Below the pieces are notes generated by a model. It did no database searches. It saw nothing but the letters and a program-made list of their open reading frames with translations, and was not told the DNA's origin. A stretch of DNA of 64,000 nucleotides from Petrimonas mucosa (GTDB lineage Bacteria; Bacteroidota; Bacteroidia; Bacteroidales; Dysgonomonadaceae): NCBI RefSeq assembly GCF_900095795.1, contig NZ_LT608328.1:3217001-3281000 (forward strand), written 5' to 3'. A program made the position numbers and the translations under genes. Position 1 is the stretch's first letter. Each line of letters starts with the position of its first letter. This document shows, in pieces, positions 29,684-37,748 of the stretch.

Positions 29684-30982
29684 CTATAATCGCCGGTTAT
29701 CGATAATCCGCCTTGCCTTTCCCTCGGAACGCTCGATGGTGTGAGGCTCCACCAGCCTGATGACCGCACCAATGCCCAACAGGCTCTTGATGTTGTGATC
29801 GATACGGCGGCGAATCTCCTCAAGTTCACGGATACTGTCGGACCAGAACCGGTCGTTGATCTCCACCCTTATCTCCAGCGTATCGAGATTGTTTTCCCGG
29901 TCAATCACAAGCTGATAATGCGGCGATGCCTCCTCCATCTCCAGCAGGACAGACTCAACCTGCGACGGGAAGACGTTAACCCCACGGATGATCAGCATGT
30001 CGTCAGACCGTCCGAGACATTTCTCCATCCTCACCAGTGTCCTACCACACGCGCACCGGTCGGCATACAACCGGGTAAGATCCCTTGTACGATAACGGAG
30101 AAGCGGCATCGCCTCCTTCGTCACCGTAGTGAAGACCAGTTCGCCCAGTTCACCGTACGGAAGCGGCTCCAGCGTCTCCGGATCGATAATCTCCGGAATG
30201 AAATGATCCTCAAAAATATGGCCTCCACACTGGCATTCACACTCCATGGATACTCCCGGCCCGATAATCTCGCTCAACCCGTAGATGTCGTACGCCTTCA
30301 GGTTCAGCAACCCCTCGATCTGGGTGCGCATCTCGTTTGTCCACGGTTCCGCCCCGAAGACCCCCACCCGCAGTTTCACCTTCTCGGGCGAGATCCCCTC
30401 CTTGATGATACTCTCGCCCAGATGGGCAGCATAGGAGGGGGTACAGGCAATTACCGTTGCCTCAAAATCGGTCATGAACTGAAGCTGTTTCCGGGTGTTT
30501 CCGGTAGAGATCGGTATAACCGTAGCCCCCACCCTCTCGGCACCGTAGTGCAATCCCAGCCCCCCGGTAAACGGTCCGTAACCATAAGCAACCTGGATGG
30601 TATCATCCTTGTCCACTCCGGCCATCTTAAGGCTTCGGGCAACCACCTCGGTCCAGATCTCCAGGTCCCGCCGCGTATACCCTACAACCGTCGGTTTCCC
30701 CGTTGTGCCGCTCGACGCATGGATTCTTACCACCTCGGTTTGCGGCAAGGTAAACAGTCCGAACGGGTAGTTGTCGCGAAGATCAGCTTTGGTGGTAAAC
30801 GGGAGACCTTTCAACTGGTCCACACTTCTGATGTCGCCCGGTTCAATACCCTTCTCCTGCAATTTTTTGCGGTATGCAGGAACATGCTCATAAATACGTC
30901 CGACCATCTCTCTCAGCCGTACGCTCTGTAACTCGTGCAGCCTCTCTCTGTCTGCACATTCAATTTCGGGATTCCAGATCAT
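29684..30982 (-). CDS. paaK: phenylacetate--CoA ligase
   Basis: A 432-residue AMP-forming ligase that makes arylacetyl-CoA from arylacetate, CoA and ATP. The P-loop-like SSGTTGKP is at residues 90-97, [10 protein letters not shown] and the C-terminal RIIDNR follow, and the length fits PaaK. It overlaps iorB by four bases. Next to IorAB, which produces arylacetyl-CoA, the enzyme could run towards free acid with ATP formation, as proposed for anaerobes, or activate scavenged arylacetates; the direction cannot be read from sequence. Confidence 0.94.
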   Translation of the reverse strand: MIWNPEIECADRERLHELQSVRLREMVGRIYEHVPAYRKKLQEKGIEPGDIRSVDQLKGLPFTTKADLRDNYPFGLFTLPQTEVVRIHASSGTTGKPTVVGYTRRDLEIWTEVVARSLKMAGVDKDDTIQVAYGYGPFTGGLGLHYGAERVGATVIPISTGNTRKQLQFMTDFEATVIACTPSYAAHLGESIIKEGISPEKVKLRVGVFGAEPWTNEMRTQIEGLLNLKAYDIYGLSEIIGPGVSMECECQCGGHIFEDHFIPEIIDPETLEPLPYGELGELVFTTVTKEAMPLLRYRTRDLTRLYADRCACGRTLVRMEKCLGRSDDMLIIRGVNVFPSQVESVLLEMEEASPHYQLVIDRENNLDTLEIRVEINDRFWSDSIRELEEIRRRIDHNIKSLLGIGAVIRLVEPHTIERSEGKARRIIDNRRL

Positions 30983-31563
30983 TTTTGTTCATTCAATGCA
31001 TTTGCCCGTCCCAAGCGGAAGGCGTTTATGTTCAGCTCCACCATCTCTTTACCTTTTCGGCTGAAAAATATTTCGATGGCTCTCTCCAGTTCTTCAGGAG
31101 CAATCTCCAGGTAAGGCGCGGCCGCTCCCAGCATAACCACGTTGTACGACTTGATGCTCCCTGCCTCCTTCGCCACCGAAGCGGCATTTACAAGCAGGTG
31201 ATTCGCCGTGGCGGCGATGGTCTCCAGCAACACCTCCTGAGCAGGATAATTCTCGATATTGAGATATGGCTCTGTTGCCGTCACAATAATCCCCTCCGGA
31301 GAGAGATAGGGAAGATAGCGCAACGATTCCATCGGTTCCAGGGAAAGGATAAGATCTGCCTTACCCCTGGGAATGAGATCGGAGAAGATCTCCCCGGTGG
31401 AGATCCGCAAATGCGACTCCACCGCCCCTCCCCGCTGGCTCATGCCATGAACTTCGGCCTGTTTCACCTTAAGACCCAGATTCAACGCGGCCAGATCGAT
31501 GATGGCGGCTACAGTCAGGATTCCCTGACCCCCTACCCCGGATATAATGATGTTCTTATTCAT
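30979..31563 (-). CDS. iorB: indolepyruvate:ferredoxin oxidoreductase, beta subunit
   Basis: A 194-residue gamma-type pyruvate oxidoreductase domain: [15 protein letters not shown] at the N-terminus, then [17 protein letters not shown]. This subunit pairs with IorA to oxidise aryl pyruvates to arylacetyl-CoA and CO2 with ferredoxin as acceptor. It overlaps iorA by eight bases and paaK by four, showing translational coupling. Confidence 0.95.
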   Translation of the reverse strand: MNKNIIISGVGGQGILTVAAIIDLAALNLGLKVKQAEVHGMSQRGGAVESHLRISTGEIFSDLIPRGKADLILSLEPMESLRYLPYLSPEGIIVTATEPYLNIENYPAQEVLLETIAATANHLLVNAASVAKEAGSIKSYNVVMLGAAAPYLEIAPEELERAIEIFFSRKGKEMVELNINAFRLGRANALNEQK

Positions 31564-33142
31564 GTTTTCTGCTTTTTACAGCCGTCTGTACGCACTCACG
31601 CCTCGAAATGATTACCGAGACGCCGGCATATTCAAACTCCTCCTTCAACACCTTCACATTCTCCTCGAAATTCCTCTTTAACGGAACAATTTCACGAATA
31701 TGGCTCTCCTCCACTCCAATCCCCCTGCAGATGGCGCCATACTTCCCGTATCCCGACGACTCCTGGCCGCCGGTCATGGCTGTTGTTCCGTTATCCGAAA
31801 TTATTACCGTAAGTGCGCTTTGGTCGTTTACGGCATCCAGCAGACCGGTGATTCCGGAGTGAGTAAAGGTGGAGTCGCCTATCACGGCCACAGCCGGGAA
31901 GAGTCCTGCATCGGCAGCCCCCTTGGCCATCGTTATTGACGCTCCCATATCTACACAGCTGCTGATGGCATTGTAGGGCGACAATGCTCCCAGCGTATAG
32001 CATCCGATATCACCAAACAGATGCCTTTCAGGATAGGGTGCCAAAGCCTGGAGAATCGCATCGAAAAGGTCACGGTGGCTGCAACCCTGGCACAACATCG
32101 GCGGACGCGGCTCAACTATCCCGGGAATACTCCTGGCATCGCCCAATTCAACCCCCATTGCAGCTGCAAGGATCGTCGGTGATAGCTCGCCAGTGCGCGG
32201 CAACGCACCATCCAGCCTTCCACGGAACTTCCGGTTTCCAAAAAAACCCTTCAGTAGCTCCTCATAGAGAGGATAACCCTCCTCAGCAATGAGGATCTCA
32301 CTATATTTCCCGGTAAATTCAGAGATCTTTCGCTCCGGCAGGGGATAGTGCGAAAGCTTCAACACCGGCAGGTCGAGCGAATAGGCCCGGTTCACCTCCA
32401 TCACGTAGTTGTAGGCAATACCAAAGGCAATGACACCCTTGTCGCCCGAACCGGGTATCTCCCGGTTGAAACGTGAGAATTCGGAACGGGTGATCAACTG
32501 GCTCTGCATCTCCAACAGTCTCGTATACCCTTTTCTTGCATTGACCGGGAGCAGGATCCACCTGTTTCTCTCCTGTGTGGGTGCAAGCTGACGTTGCGGT
32601 AGCGCTTCTCCAGTTTCAACCACAGAACGCGAGTGCGACAGACGGGTGGGGATACGCACCATTACCGGCAGCTTCACCTCTTCCGACAGATCAAATGCGT
32701 AACGTACAATCTCGTAGGACTCCTGCTGAGTGGAGGGTTCCAGTACGGGAATCATTGCGAACTTGCCATAGAAGCGGCTATCCTGCTCGTTTTGCGAGGA
32801 GTGCATCGACGGATCATCGGCCACAACCAACACCAGTCCGCCATGGATCCCGGTAATGGCCGAATTCATAAAGGGGTCGGCTGCCACATTCAGTCCCACA
32901 TGCTTCATGCTGACCAAGGCTCGCTTTCCGGCATAAGAGATCCCCAACGCCGCCTCGTATGCCGTCTTCTCGTTTACACACCATTTCGAGTGAACTCCCG
33001 ATTCACGGGCTTGTGCCGATTGTTGAATAAATTGTGCAATCTCGGTGGAGGGTGTTCCCGGATAAGCATATACCCCTGATATTCCCGCATCCAATGCTGC
33101 CTGGGCTACTGCTTCCGCACCCAATAGTATCTGTTTGTTCAT
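31556..33142 (-). CDS. iorA: indolepyruvate:ferredoxin oxidoreductase, alpha subunit (short form)
   Basis: A 528-residue thiamine-diphosphate subunit. The N-terminal GVYAYPGTPSTEI and the TPP-binding stretch GDIGCYTLGALSPYNAI with VIGDSTFTHSG and ISDNGTTAMTGGQ are intact. Archaeal-type IorA is longer and ends in a two-cluster ferredoxin domain; this protein stops at [17 protein letters not shown] and has no CxxCxxC motif. Electrons must therefore leave by another route or the protein represents the short Bacteroidota form. ATG 33142 fits the family start; upstream residues to 33172 are unlikely. First gene of the operon. Confidence 0.94.
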   Translation of the reverse strand: MNKQILLGAEAVAQAALDAGISGVYAYPGTPSTEIAQFIQQSAQARESGVHSKWCVNEKTAYEAALGISYAGKRALVSMKHVGLNVAADPFMNSAITGIHGGLVLVVADDPSMHSSQNEQDSRFYGKFAMIPVLEPSTQQESYEIVRYAFDLSEEVKLPVMVRIPTRLSHSRSVVETGEALPQRQLAPTQERNRWILLPVNARKGYTRLLEMQSQLITRSEFSRFNREIPGSGDKGVIAFGIAYNYVMEVNRAYSLDLPVLKLSHYPLPERKISEFTGKYSEILIAEEGYPLYEELLKGFFGNRKFRGRLDGALPRTGELSPTILAAAMGVELGDARSIPGIVEPRPPMLCQGCSHRDLFDAILQALAPYPERHLFGDIGCYTLGALSPYNAISSCVDMGASITMAKGAADAGLFPAVAVIGDSTFTHSGITGLLDAVNDQSALTVIISDNGTTAMTGGQESSGYGKYGAICRGIGVEESHIREIVPLKRNFEENVKVLKEEFEYAGVSVIISRRECVQTAVKSRKHE

Positions 33143-33218
33143 ATTATCTTGCAGACAACCGGTCCGCTGCATTTATCGACATTAGATTGATATCTGCCTC
33201 TATTGAAGCAGTCTATCG

Positions 33219-33226
33219 CAAAGATA
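33219..33226 (-). promoter_or_regulatory. -7 promoter element upstream of the ior-paaK operon
   Basis: Reverse-strand TATCTTTG, about 76 bases before the iorA ATG. No -33 TTTG at the right spacing. Confidence 0.5.
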
Positions 33227-33301
33227 CAAAAAAAAGTTAAACAGATAGTAAACCTCACCTCTCTTTTGAAGAAATTACGCATCCGATCGGTGTAATTTGA
33301 T

Positions 33302-33309
33302 TACTTTTG
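33302..33309 (+). promoter_or_regulatory. -7 promoter element upstream of the UXS-like gene
   Basis: TACTTTTG matches TAnnTTTG, 25 bases before the ATG at 33335. The nearest upstream TTTG (33265-33268) is too far for the usual spacing. Confidence 0.5.
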
Positions 33310-33334
33310 TGGTTCATTATCAAAAAGAGAATAG

Positions 33335-34315
33335 ATGAAAAGGATATTGGTGACCGGAGGCGCAGGTTTTATCGGATCACATTTGTGTGAAAGACTTTTA
33401 AGAGAGGGAAATCGAGTAATCTGCCTGGATAATTTTCTTACAGGAAAGAAAGAGAATATCGCTCATCTGATGGGCAATAGATTTTTCGAACTGGTAGAGC
33501 ATGACATCATGTACGCCTACCCCATCGACCCTGTAGATGAGATCTACCACCTGGCCTGTCCGGCGTCGCCCGTTCATTACCAGCGTGATCCGATCAGGAC
33601 CATGAAGATATCGGTACTGGGGTCATACAATGTGCTCGGCATGGCCAAATTGCACCGCTGCAAAATCCTGCTCACCTCCACCAGTGAAATCTATGGCGAC
33701 CCGCTTGTCCATCCACAGCCGGAGAACTACTGGGGCAACGTAAACACCATTGGTCCCCGCTCCTGTTACGATGAGGGAAAACGGGCTGCAGAAACACTTT
33801 TTATGGATTACTACCGACAGGAGAAGGTCCGCATCAAGATCGTAAGGATTTTTAACACCTATGGGCCAGGCATGCTCCCCGATGATGGGCGGGTGATCTC
33901 CAATTTCATTCTCCAGGCCTTGCAGAACAAAGATATTACCATTTACGGCGACGGCACCCAGACCCGCAGCTTCCAGTATATCGACGATCTGATCGAAGGG
34001 TTGGTGAGGATGATGGAGACTGGCGACCATTTTACCGGTCCCGTCAATATCGGCAATCCGGGGGAATTCACCATCAGGGAACTGGCCGAGCAGATCATTT
34101 CACTTTCCGGCTCCGCATCCAGGCTCGTGTTCCACCCGCTTCCGGCGGACGACCCCAAGCAGCGCCGTCCCGACATCACCCTGGCCCGAGAAGTATTGAG
34201 CTGGGAACCGACCATCCAGCTTCGGGAGGGGCTATTGCGAATGATCAGCTATTTCAGGAATAGGCTTGAGGCGGAATCGGTGGTAAAATCGAACGTTGCA
34301 ACTATCGGCTTGTGA
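33335..34315 (+). CDS. UDP-glucuronate decarboxylase-like NAD-dependent epimerase/dehydratase
   Basis: A 326-residue extended short-chain dehydrogenase. The NAD-binding GGAGFIG lies at residues 8-14, the catalytic [10 protein letters not shown] at 114-123 and the YxxxK pair at Tyr145/Lys149. The [13 protein letters not shown] (74-86) and [13 protein letters not shown] signatures are typical of UDP-xylose synthase, which makes UDP-xylose from UDP-glucuronate. It could feed the large polysaccharide cluster downstream, though about 2.3 kb and two reverse-strand genes separate them. The C-terminal tail extends beyond the usual family end and its last 67 bases overlap the convergent EEP gene. Confidence 0.9.
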   Translation: MKRILVTGGAGFIGSHLCERLLREGNRVICLDNFLTGKKENIAHLMGNRFFELVEHDIMYAYPIDPVDEIYHLACPASPVHYQRDPIRTMKISVLGSYNVLGMAKLHRCKILLTSTSEIYGDPLVHPQPENYWGNVNTIGPRSCYDEGKRAAETLFMDYYRQEKVRIKIVRIFNTYGPGMLPDDGRVISNFILQALQNKDITIYGDGTQTRSFQYIDDLIEGLVRMMETGDHFTGPVNIGNPGEFTIRELAEQIISLSGSASRLVFHPLPADDPKQRRPDITLAREVLSWEPTIQLREGLLRMISYFRNRLEAESVVKSNVATIGL

Positions 34316-35346
34316 TCGCTATATTCCAGCTCCGGCGAGAAATAGTTTGTAGACCTGAACACGCTGGGATCATAGAGAACAAAATCTATCCTGAAGAGCT
34401 TTCGAAGGTAGCGGTAGCTGTAACCATACCCCTTCCCTGCAACACGGAAGCTATCGCGCAGTCTTCCCTTGATCACCCTATATGAGTAAGAGGGTGGCGT
34501 ATTGAAGTCGCTGCAAACAATTACCGGATAAGGACTCCTGTCGATCTCCCTTCTGACGGCATCAGCCTGGCGTGCCCTGATGACACCGTTCTTCTCAACC
34601 ACCCGCTTCAGCCGCACTATCTGCTCGTACGTGCTACCCAGGTTGAAAGAGGGTTTCACCCGGTTTTGATTCACACTGGTTGTCTGCAGGTGATTATTGA
34701 AAACCCTGATTTTCACTCCCCCCAGATCGAGGTCGGCCCATACGGAGATGTTGCCGCTTTCGTCCGGGAAAAGAACCGGTTGCATCTCAACAATGGGATA
34801 TCTGCTAAAGAGTGCAACAATCAGCGAACCCGGTTTTTGTGAGGCAATGCGGTAATAAGGCAGCAACTTAGTCAATTCGACAATCAACCCCTCCCTTACT
34901 GCTCCACCTGCGGGAAACTCCTGAAGGCAGACAATATCGGCCTCCTGCTCCTCGATAAACCTTGCAAATGCCTGTCCGTCGAGGAGGATGTTCTTGGAGA
35001 TCTCATTCCTGATATTGTAGGAGACAACTGTAACCTTCCGTTCCGGTGGAGCCGTTTTACCGACAGGCCAGTTGAAAATCGAGGTCAGATAGGGTATACA
35101 GTTCAATAGCGCCACAATGGGCACAACTGCCCATCTGCTTCTCCTCCAGCACCAGAGGAGCAGTATGACAAGGTTGAGCATGAGAAGTATCGGCAGCAGG
35201 TGTCCAAGCCAATGAAGAGCCGGTTGCCGCGATGGATGGAGATAGGATACATAGCAACCTGCAACTGCCATAAATGCGGGTATCAGGCTAAGCAGGCCTG
35301 CCAGCAGCAGAAGGAACCTGTTCAGAACAACTCTTCCCACTTTCAC
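34249..35346 (-). CDS. membrane-anchored endonuclease/exonuclease/phosphatase-family protein
   Basis: A 365-residue protein with three N-terminal hydrophobic segments (about 10-30, 42-65 and 70-90) followed by an EEP-fold catalytic domain. Motifs include VSYNIRN, the metal-binding [23 protein letters not shown] and the terminal [10 protein letters not shown]. The substrate is unknown; members act on phosphodiesters such as nucleic acids, phospholipids or inositol phosphates, and the anchor suggests action at the outer face of the inner membrane. It lies 19 bases after the DHODH-like gene and overlaps the convergent UXS-like gene by 67 bases. Confidence 0.87.
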   Translation of the reverse strand: MKVGRVVLNRFLLLLAGLLSLIPAFMAVAGCYVSYLHPSRQPALHWLGHLLPILLMLNLVILLLWCWRRSRWAVVPIVALLNCIPYLTSIFNWPVGKTAPPERKVTVVSYNIRNEISKNILLDGQAFARFIEEQEADIVCLQEFPAGGAVREGLIVELTKLLPYYRIASQKPGSLIVALFSRYPIVEMQPVLFPDESGNISVWADLDLGGVKIRVFNNHLQTTSVNQNRVKPSFNLGSTYEQIVRLKRVVEKNGVIRARQADAVRREIDRSPYPVIVCSDFNTPPSYSYRVIKGRLRDSFRVAGKGYGYSYRYLRKLFRIDFVLYDPSVFRSTNYFSPELEYSDHKPIVATFDFTTDSASSLFLK

Positions 35347-35365
35347 TCAATATCTGGATGAAACA

Positions 35366-36346
35366 TCAATGAAAATTGGTGAAATATTTCATGAACTGGG
35401 CCCTTTCGAACAGTGCAACGTCCACCTGTTTATCGATATGAAACAGTCCCTTCATCCTGTCGATTGAGATGAAATCTTTAGACTTCATCCACTCTGATAT
35501 CCGGGAAAGGGTGTCGGGGACAAACTCCTTCCCATTCTCCGGATAAAGAGCGCTTACAATCTGTACAGCCGAAGCACCTACCAGGATGCACTTCACCACA
35601 TCCTGCCAACTGTGCACACCGGTGGAGGCAGCCAGGTCCACTCCGGGCACCCTCGAGGCTGTGAGACAAATCCACCGCAGGGTATCGCTGACATCTTCGG
35701 GGTGACTCAAAATGGGTCCGGAGGTCGCCTTCATCAGGTCGATATCGATATCCGCAGGATAGAGCTTGTTGAACAGCACCACGGCATCAGCCCCCTCCTG
35801 CTTCAGCCGATTCACCAACCAGGGGATATTGTTGAAGAGTTTACTCGCTTTCACAATCACCGGGATGCCAACCACCGACTTGATCTTCTGCACGATGGAG
35901 ATATATCTTACGGCAGATTCCATCGGATCAACTTCAGGGTTTGCCTCAATGGCAGATATGTTCAGCTCCAATGCGTCGGCTCCGGCACTCTCGATCTGTG
36001 CTGCAAACTCAATCCATCCCCCATCCGAATAGCAATGGATGCTTGCAATGATGGGGATTGAGCAACTGTTCTTCGAGCCCCTGATCAGATCGAGGTAATT
36101 CATGATCCGTGTACTCTTCACGAAATTCCATACAAGCTGGCTGCCATCGCCAATCTTCTCCTTTTTCATAATTCGCTTCGACTCCAGTTCTATCTGCTCT
36201 TCAAAAAGGGAAGGAAGCACGATAGCCCCACAGCCGACCTCATCCCAGGCAGCATTCTTTTCTGCACTATCGGTCAAGACGGAACTGCCTACAATCAATG
36301 GATTACGCAGCTTCAAACCTGCGTAACAAGTGGTTAAATCTGACAT
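35366..36346 (-). CDS. dihydroorotate dehydrogenase-like flavoprotein with altered active-site loop
   Basis: A 326-residue TIM-barrel protein resembling class 1 dihydroorotate dehydrogenases: TCYAGLKLRNPLIVGSS at the N-terminus, IPVIVKASK in the middle and a C-terminal ASTGVHSWQDVVKCILVGAS phosphate-binding region for FMN. The loop that in true enzymes reads N-x-SCPN and holds the catalytic Cys/Ser is here ELNISAIEANPEVDP (127-141), with no cysteine and a different spacing. A related oxidoreductase role, perhaps on another dihydropyrimidine-like compound, is as likely as pyrimidine synthesis. It is first in a two-gene transcript with the EEP protein. Confidence 0.85.
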   Translation of the reverse strand: MSDLTTCYAGLKLRNPLIVGSSVLTDSAEKNAAWDEVGCGAIVLPSLFEEQIELESKRIMKKEKIGDGSQLVWNFVKSTRIMNYLDLIRGSKNSCSIPIIASIHCYSDGGWIEFAAQIESAGADALELNISAIEANPEVDPMESAVRYISIVQKIKSVVGIPVIVKASKLFNNIPWLVNRLKQEGADAVVLFNKLYPADIDIDLMKATSGPILSHPEDVSDTLRWICLTASRVPGVDLAASTGVHSWQDVVKCILVGASAVQIVSALYPENGKEFVPDTLSRISEWMKSKDFISIDRMKGLFHIDKQVDVALFERAQFMKYFTNFH

Positions 36347-36426
36347 TCTCTCAATAATTATTATTCATCCCTGTAACCCGGGGAGTGACGCGCATTGAAT
36401 AGAAACCGGCTACAAGTAAAAATGGT

Positions 36427-36434
36427 CAAATTTA
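36427..36434 (-). promoter_or_regulatory. -7 promoter element upstream of the DHODH-like gene
   Basis: Reverse-strand TAAATTTG matches TAnnTTTG, about 80 bases before the ATG at 36346. No -33 element seen. Confidence 0.35.
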
Positions 36435-36458
36435 CAACAATAAATCCAATGAAATGTT

Positions 36459-36466
36459 TAACTTTG
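36459..36466 (+). promoter_or_regulatory. -7 promoter element upstream of the receiver-kinase gene
   Basis: TAACTTTG matches TAnnTTTG. It lies 131 bases before the ATG at 36598, so the transcript would have a leader of about 120 bases with no structure I could assign. Confidence 0.4.
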
Positions 36467-36597
36467 CGAAATAGATATAAAAATTTGACTTTTTCATTCA
36501 AATTTTGTCTGCCGACAAAGCTACTGATACTTAGAAAAAACCACGTCATTTTTTTATACTTTTTTTTGGAGAAATTAAAAGTCAATAAATTAGATCT

Positions 36598-37734
36598 ATG
36601 GATATCGATTTCTCGAAATTTACCGTACTGGCTGTTGACGATATTCCGACCAACACCCTGCTGATCAAGATGACATTGGAGCAGTCAGGATTGAGGGTGA
36701 TTACCGCGCAAAATGCGGAAGAGGCTTTCCAACTGATCGAACAGGAGAGACCCGACCTGATATTGCTGGATGTGCTGATGCCCGGCATTGACGGTTTTGA
36801 GATGGCCAGACAGCTGAAGGAGCATCCCGAACATAAATGGGTACCCATCATCTTCCTCACTGCACTGGACTCCACCACCGATATTGTGAAGGGATTCCAG
36901 CTGGGGGCCGACGATTACGTCACCAAACCGTTCAACAAGGAGGAGCTGATGGTCCGGGTAAGTCATCAGATCCAACTGCTGGAAGCCAAACGCACCATTG
37001 AGCAGCAGAAAAAGGAGCTGGAGGAGATCATTGCAGGAAGGGACGCCATGTACTCGGTGATCGCACACGACCTGCGAATGCCGATGGCAACCATGAAAAT
37101 GATCCTCAACGTGCTATTTCTCAAAATAAAGGAGAATGAGCATACCTGCAATGATCTGTTAGAGTCGGTACAGAGTGCCAACGAAATTTGCGAAGAGCTC
37201 TACATCCTGCTCGACAACCTGCTGAAATGGACCAAGAGCCAGCTGGGAAGGTTAAAAGCATTGCCCCAGTTCTTCTACCTCGGCGAGTTCATCAAAGGCG
37301 ATGTTGAAGTTGCGGCAGCCCATGCCTCAACCAAGAATATAGGGATCCGTTTCGAGTCGGTCAACAACGAAGAAACAGGAGTTTATGCCGATACCGACAT
37401 GATCAAGACCGCGGTGCGCAATCTGATCAACAACGCTATCAAGTACAGTTACCGTGACAGCGAGATCACCATCTCGATTGAGCGGGAGGCTGACCGTGTG
37501 ATCTGCAAAGTAGCCGATACCGGATGCGGTATCTGTGAGAAAGATCAGGCCAGGCTGCTGAACCCGGCTACCCATTTTACCACATATGGAACCGAAAATG
37601 AGTCGGGTTCGGGTCTCGGACTGTTGCTGACCGACACTTTCCTGAAGCTGAACAACGGCCTTCTCTTCTTTCATTCAAAACAGGGCGAGGGTTCCACCTT
37701 CGGGTTCTCATTGCCGGCACATACCGGCAAGTGA
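36598..37734 (+). CDS. receiver-first sensor histidine kinase (REC-HisKA-HATPase)
   Basis: A 378-residue cytoplasmic signalling protein. The N-terminal receiver has Asp14/Asp15, acceptor Asp58 (LILLDVLMPGIDG), Thr89 and Lys110. A short coiled linker (125-148) leads to a histidine kinase with His157 (IAHDLRMPM), an N-box (NLINNAIKYS) and G-boxes (DTGCGI; GSGLGLLL). There is no membrane segment or PAS domain, so the receiver itself is probably the input, making this a phosphorelay or adaptor kinase. It converges with the hybrid kinase that ends the polysaccharide operon, 14 bases apart. No dedicated output regulator is adjacent; the single-domain regulator at 55950-56366 is a candidate partner. 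Confidence 0.92.
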   Translation: MDIDFSKFTVLAVDDIPTNTLLIKMTLEQSGLRVITAQNAEEAFQLIEQERPDLILLDVLMPGIDGFEMARQLKEHPEHKWVPIIFLTALDSTTDIVKGFQLGADDYVTKPFNKEELMVRVSHQIQLLEAKRTIEQQKKELEEIIAGRDAMYSVIAHDLRMPMATMKMILNVLFLKIKENEHTCNDLLESVQSANEICEELYILLDNLLKWTKSQLGRLKALPQFFYLGEFIKGDVEVAAAHASTKNIGIRFESVNNEETGVYADTDMIKTAVRNLINNAIKYSYRDSEITISIEREADRVICKVADTGCGICEKDQARLLNPATHFTTYGTENESGSGLGLLLTDTFLKLNNGLLFFHSKQGEGSTFGFSLPAHTGK

Positions 37735-37748
37735 GCATGAGTTGCCGC

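Noticed and set aside
29741-30931. 396-codon forward frame opposite paaK
   Set aside because: Shadow of the intact ligase gene; no recognisable domain.
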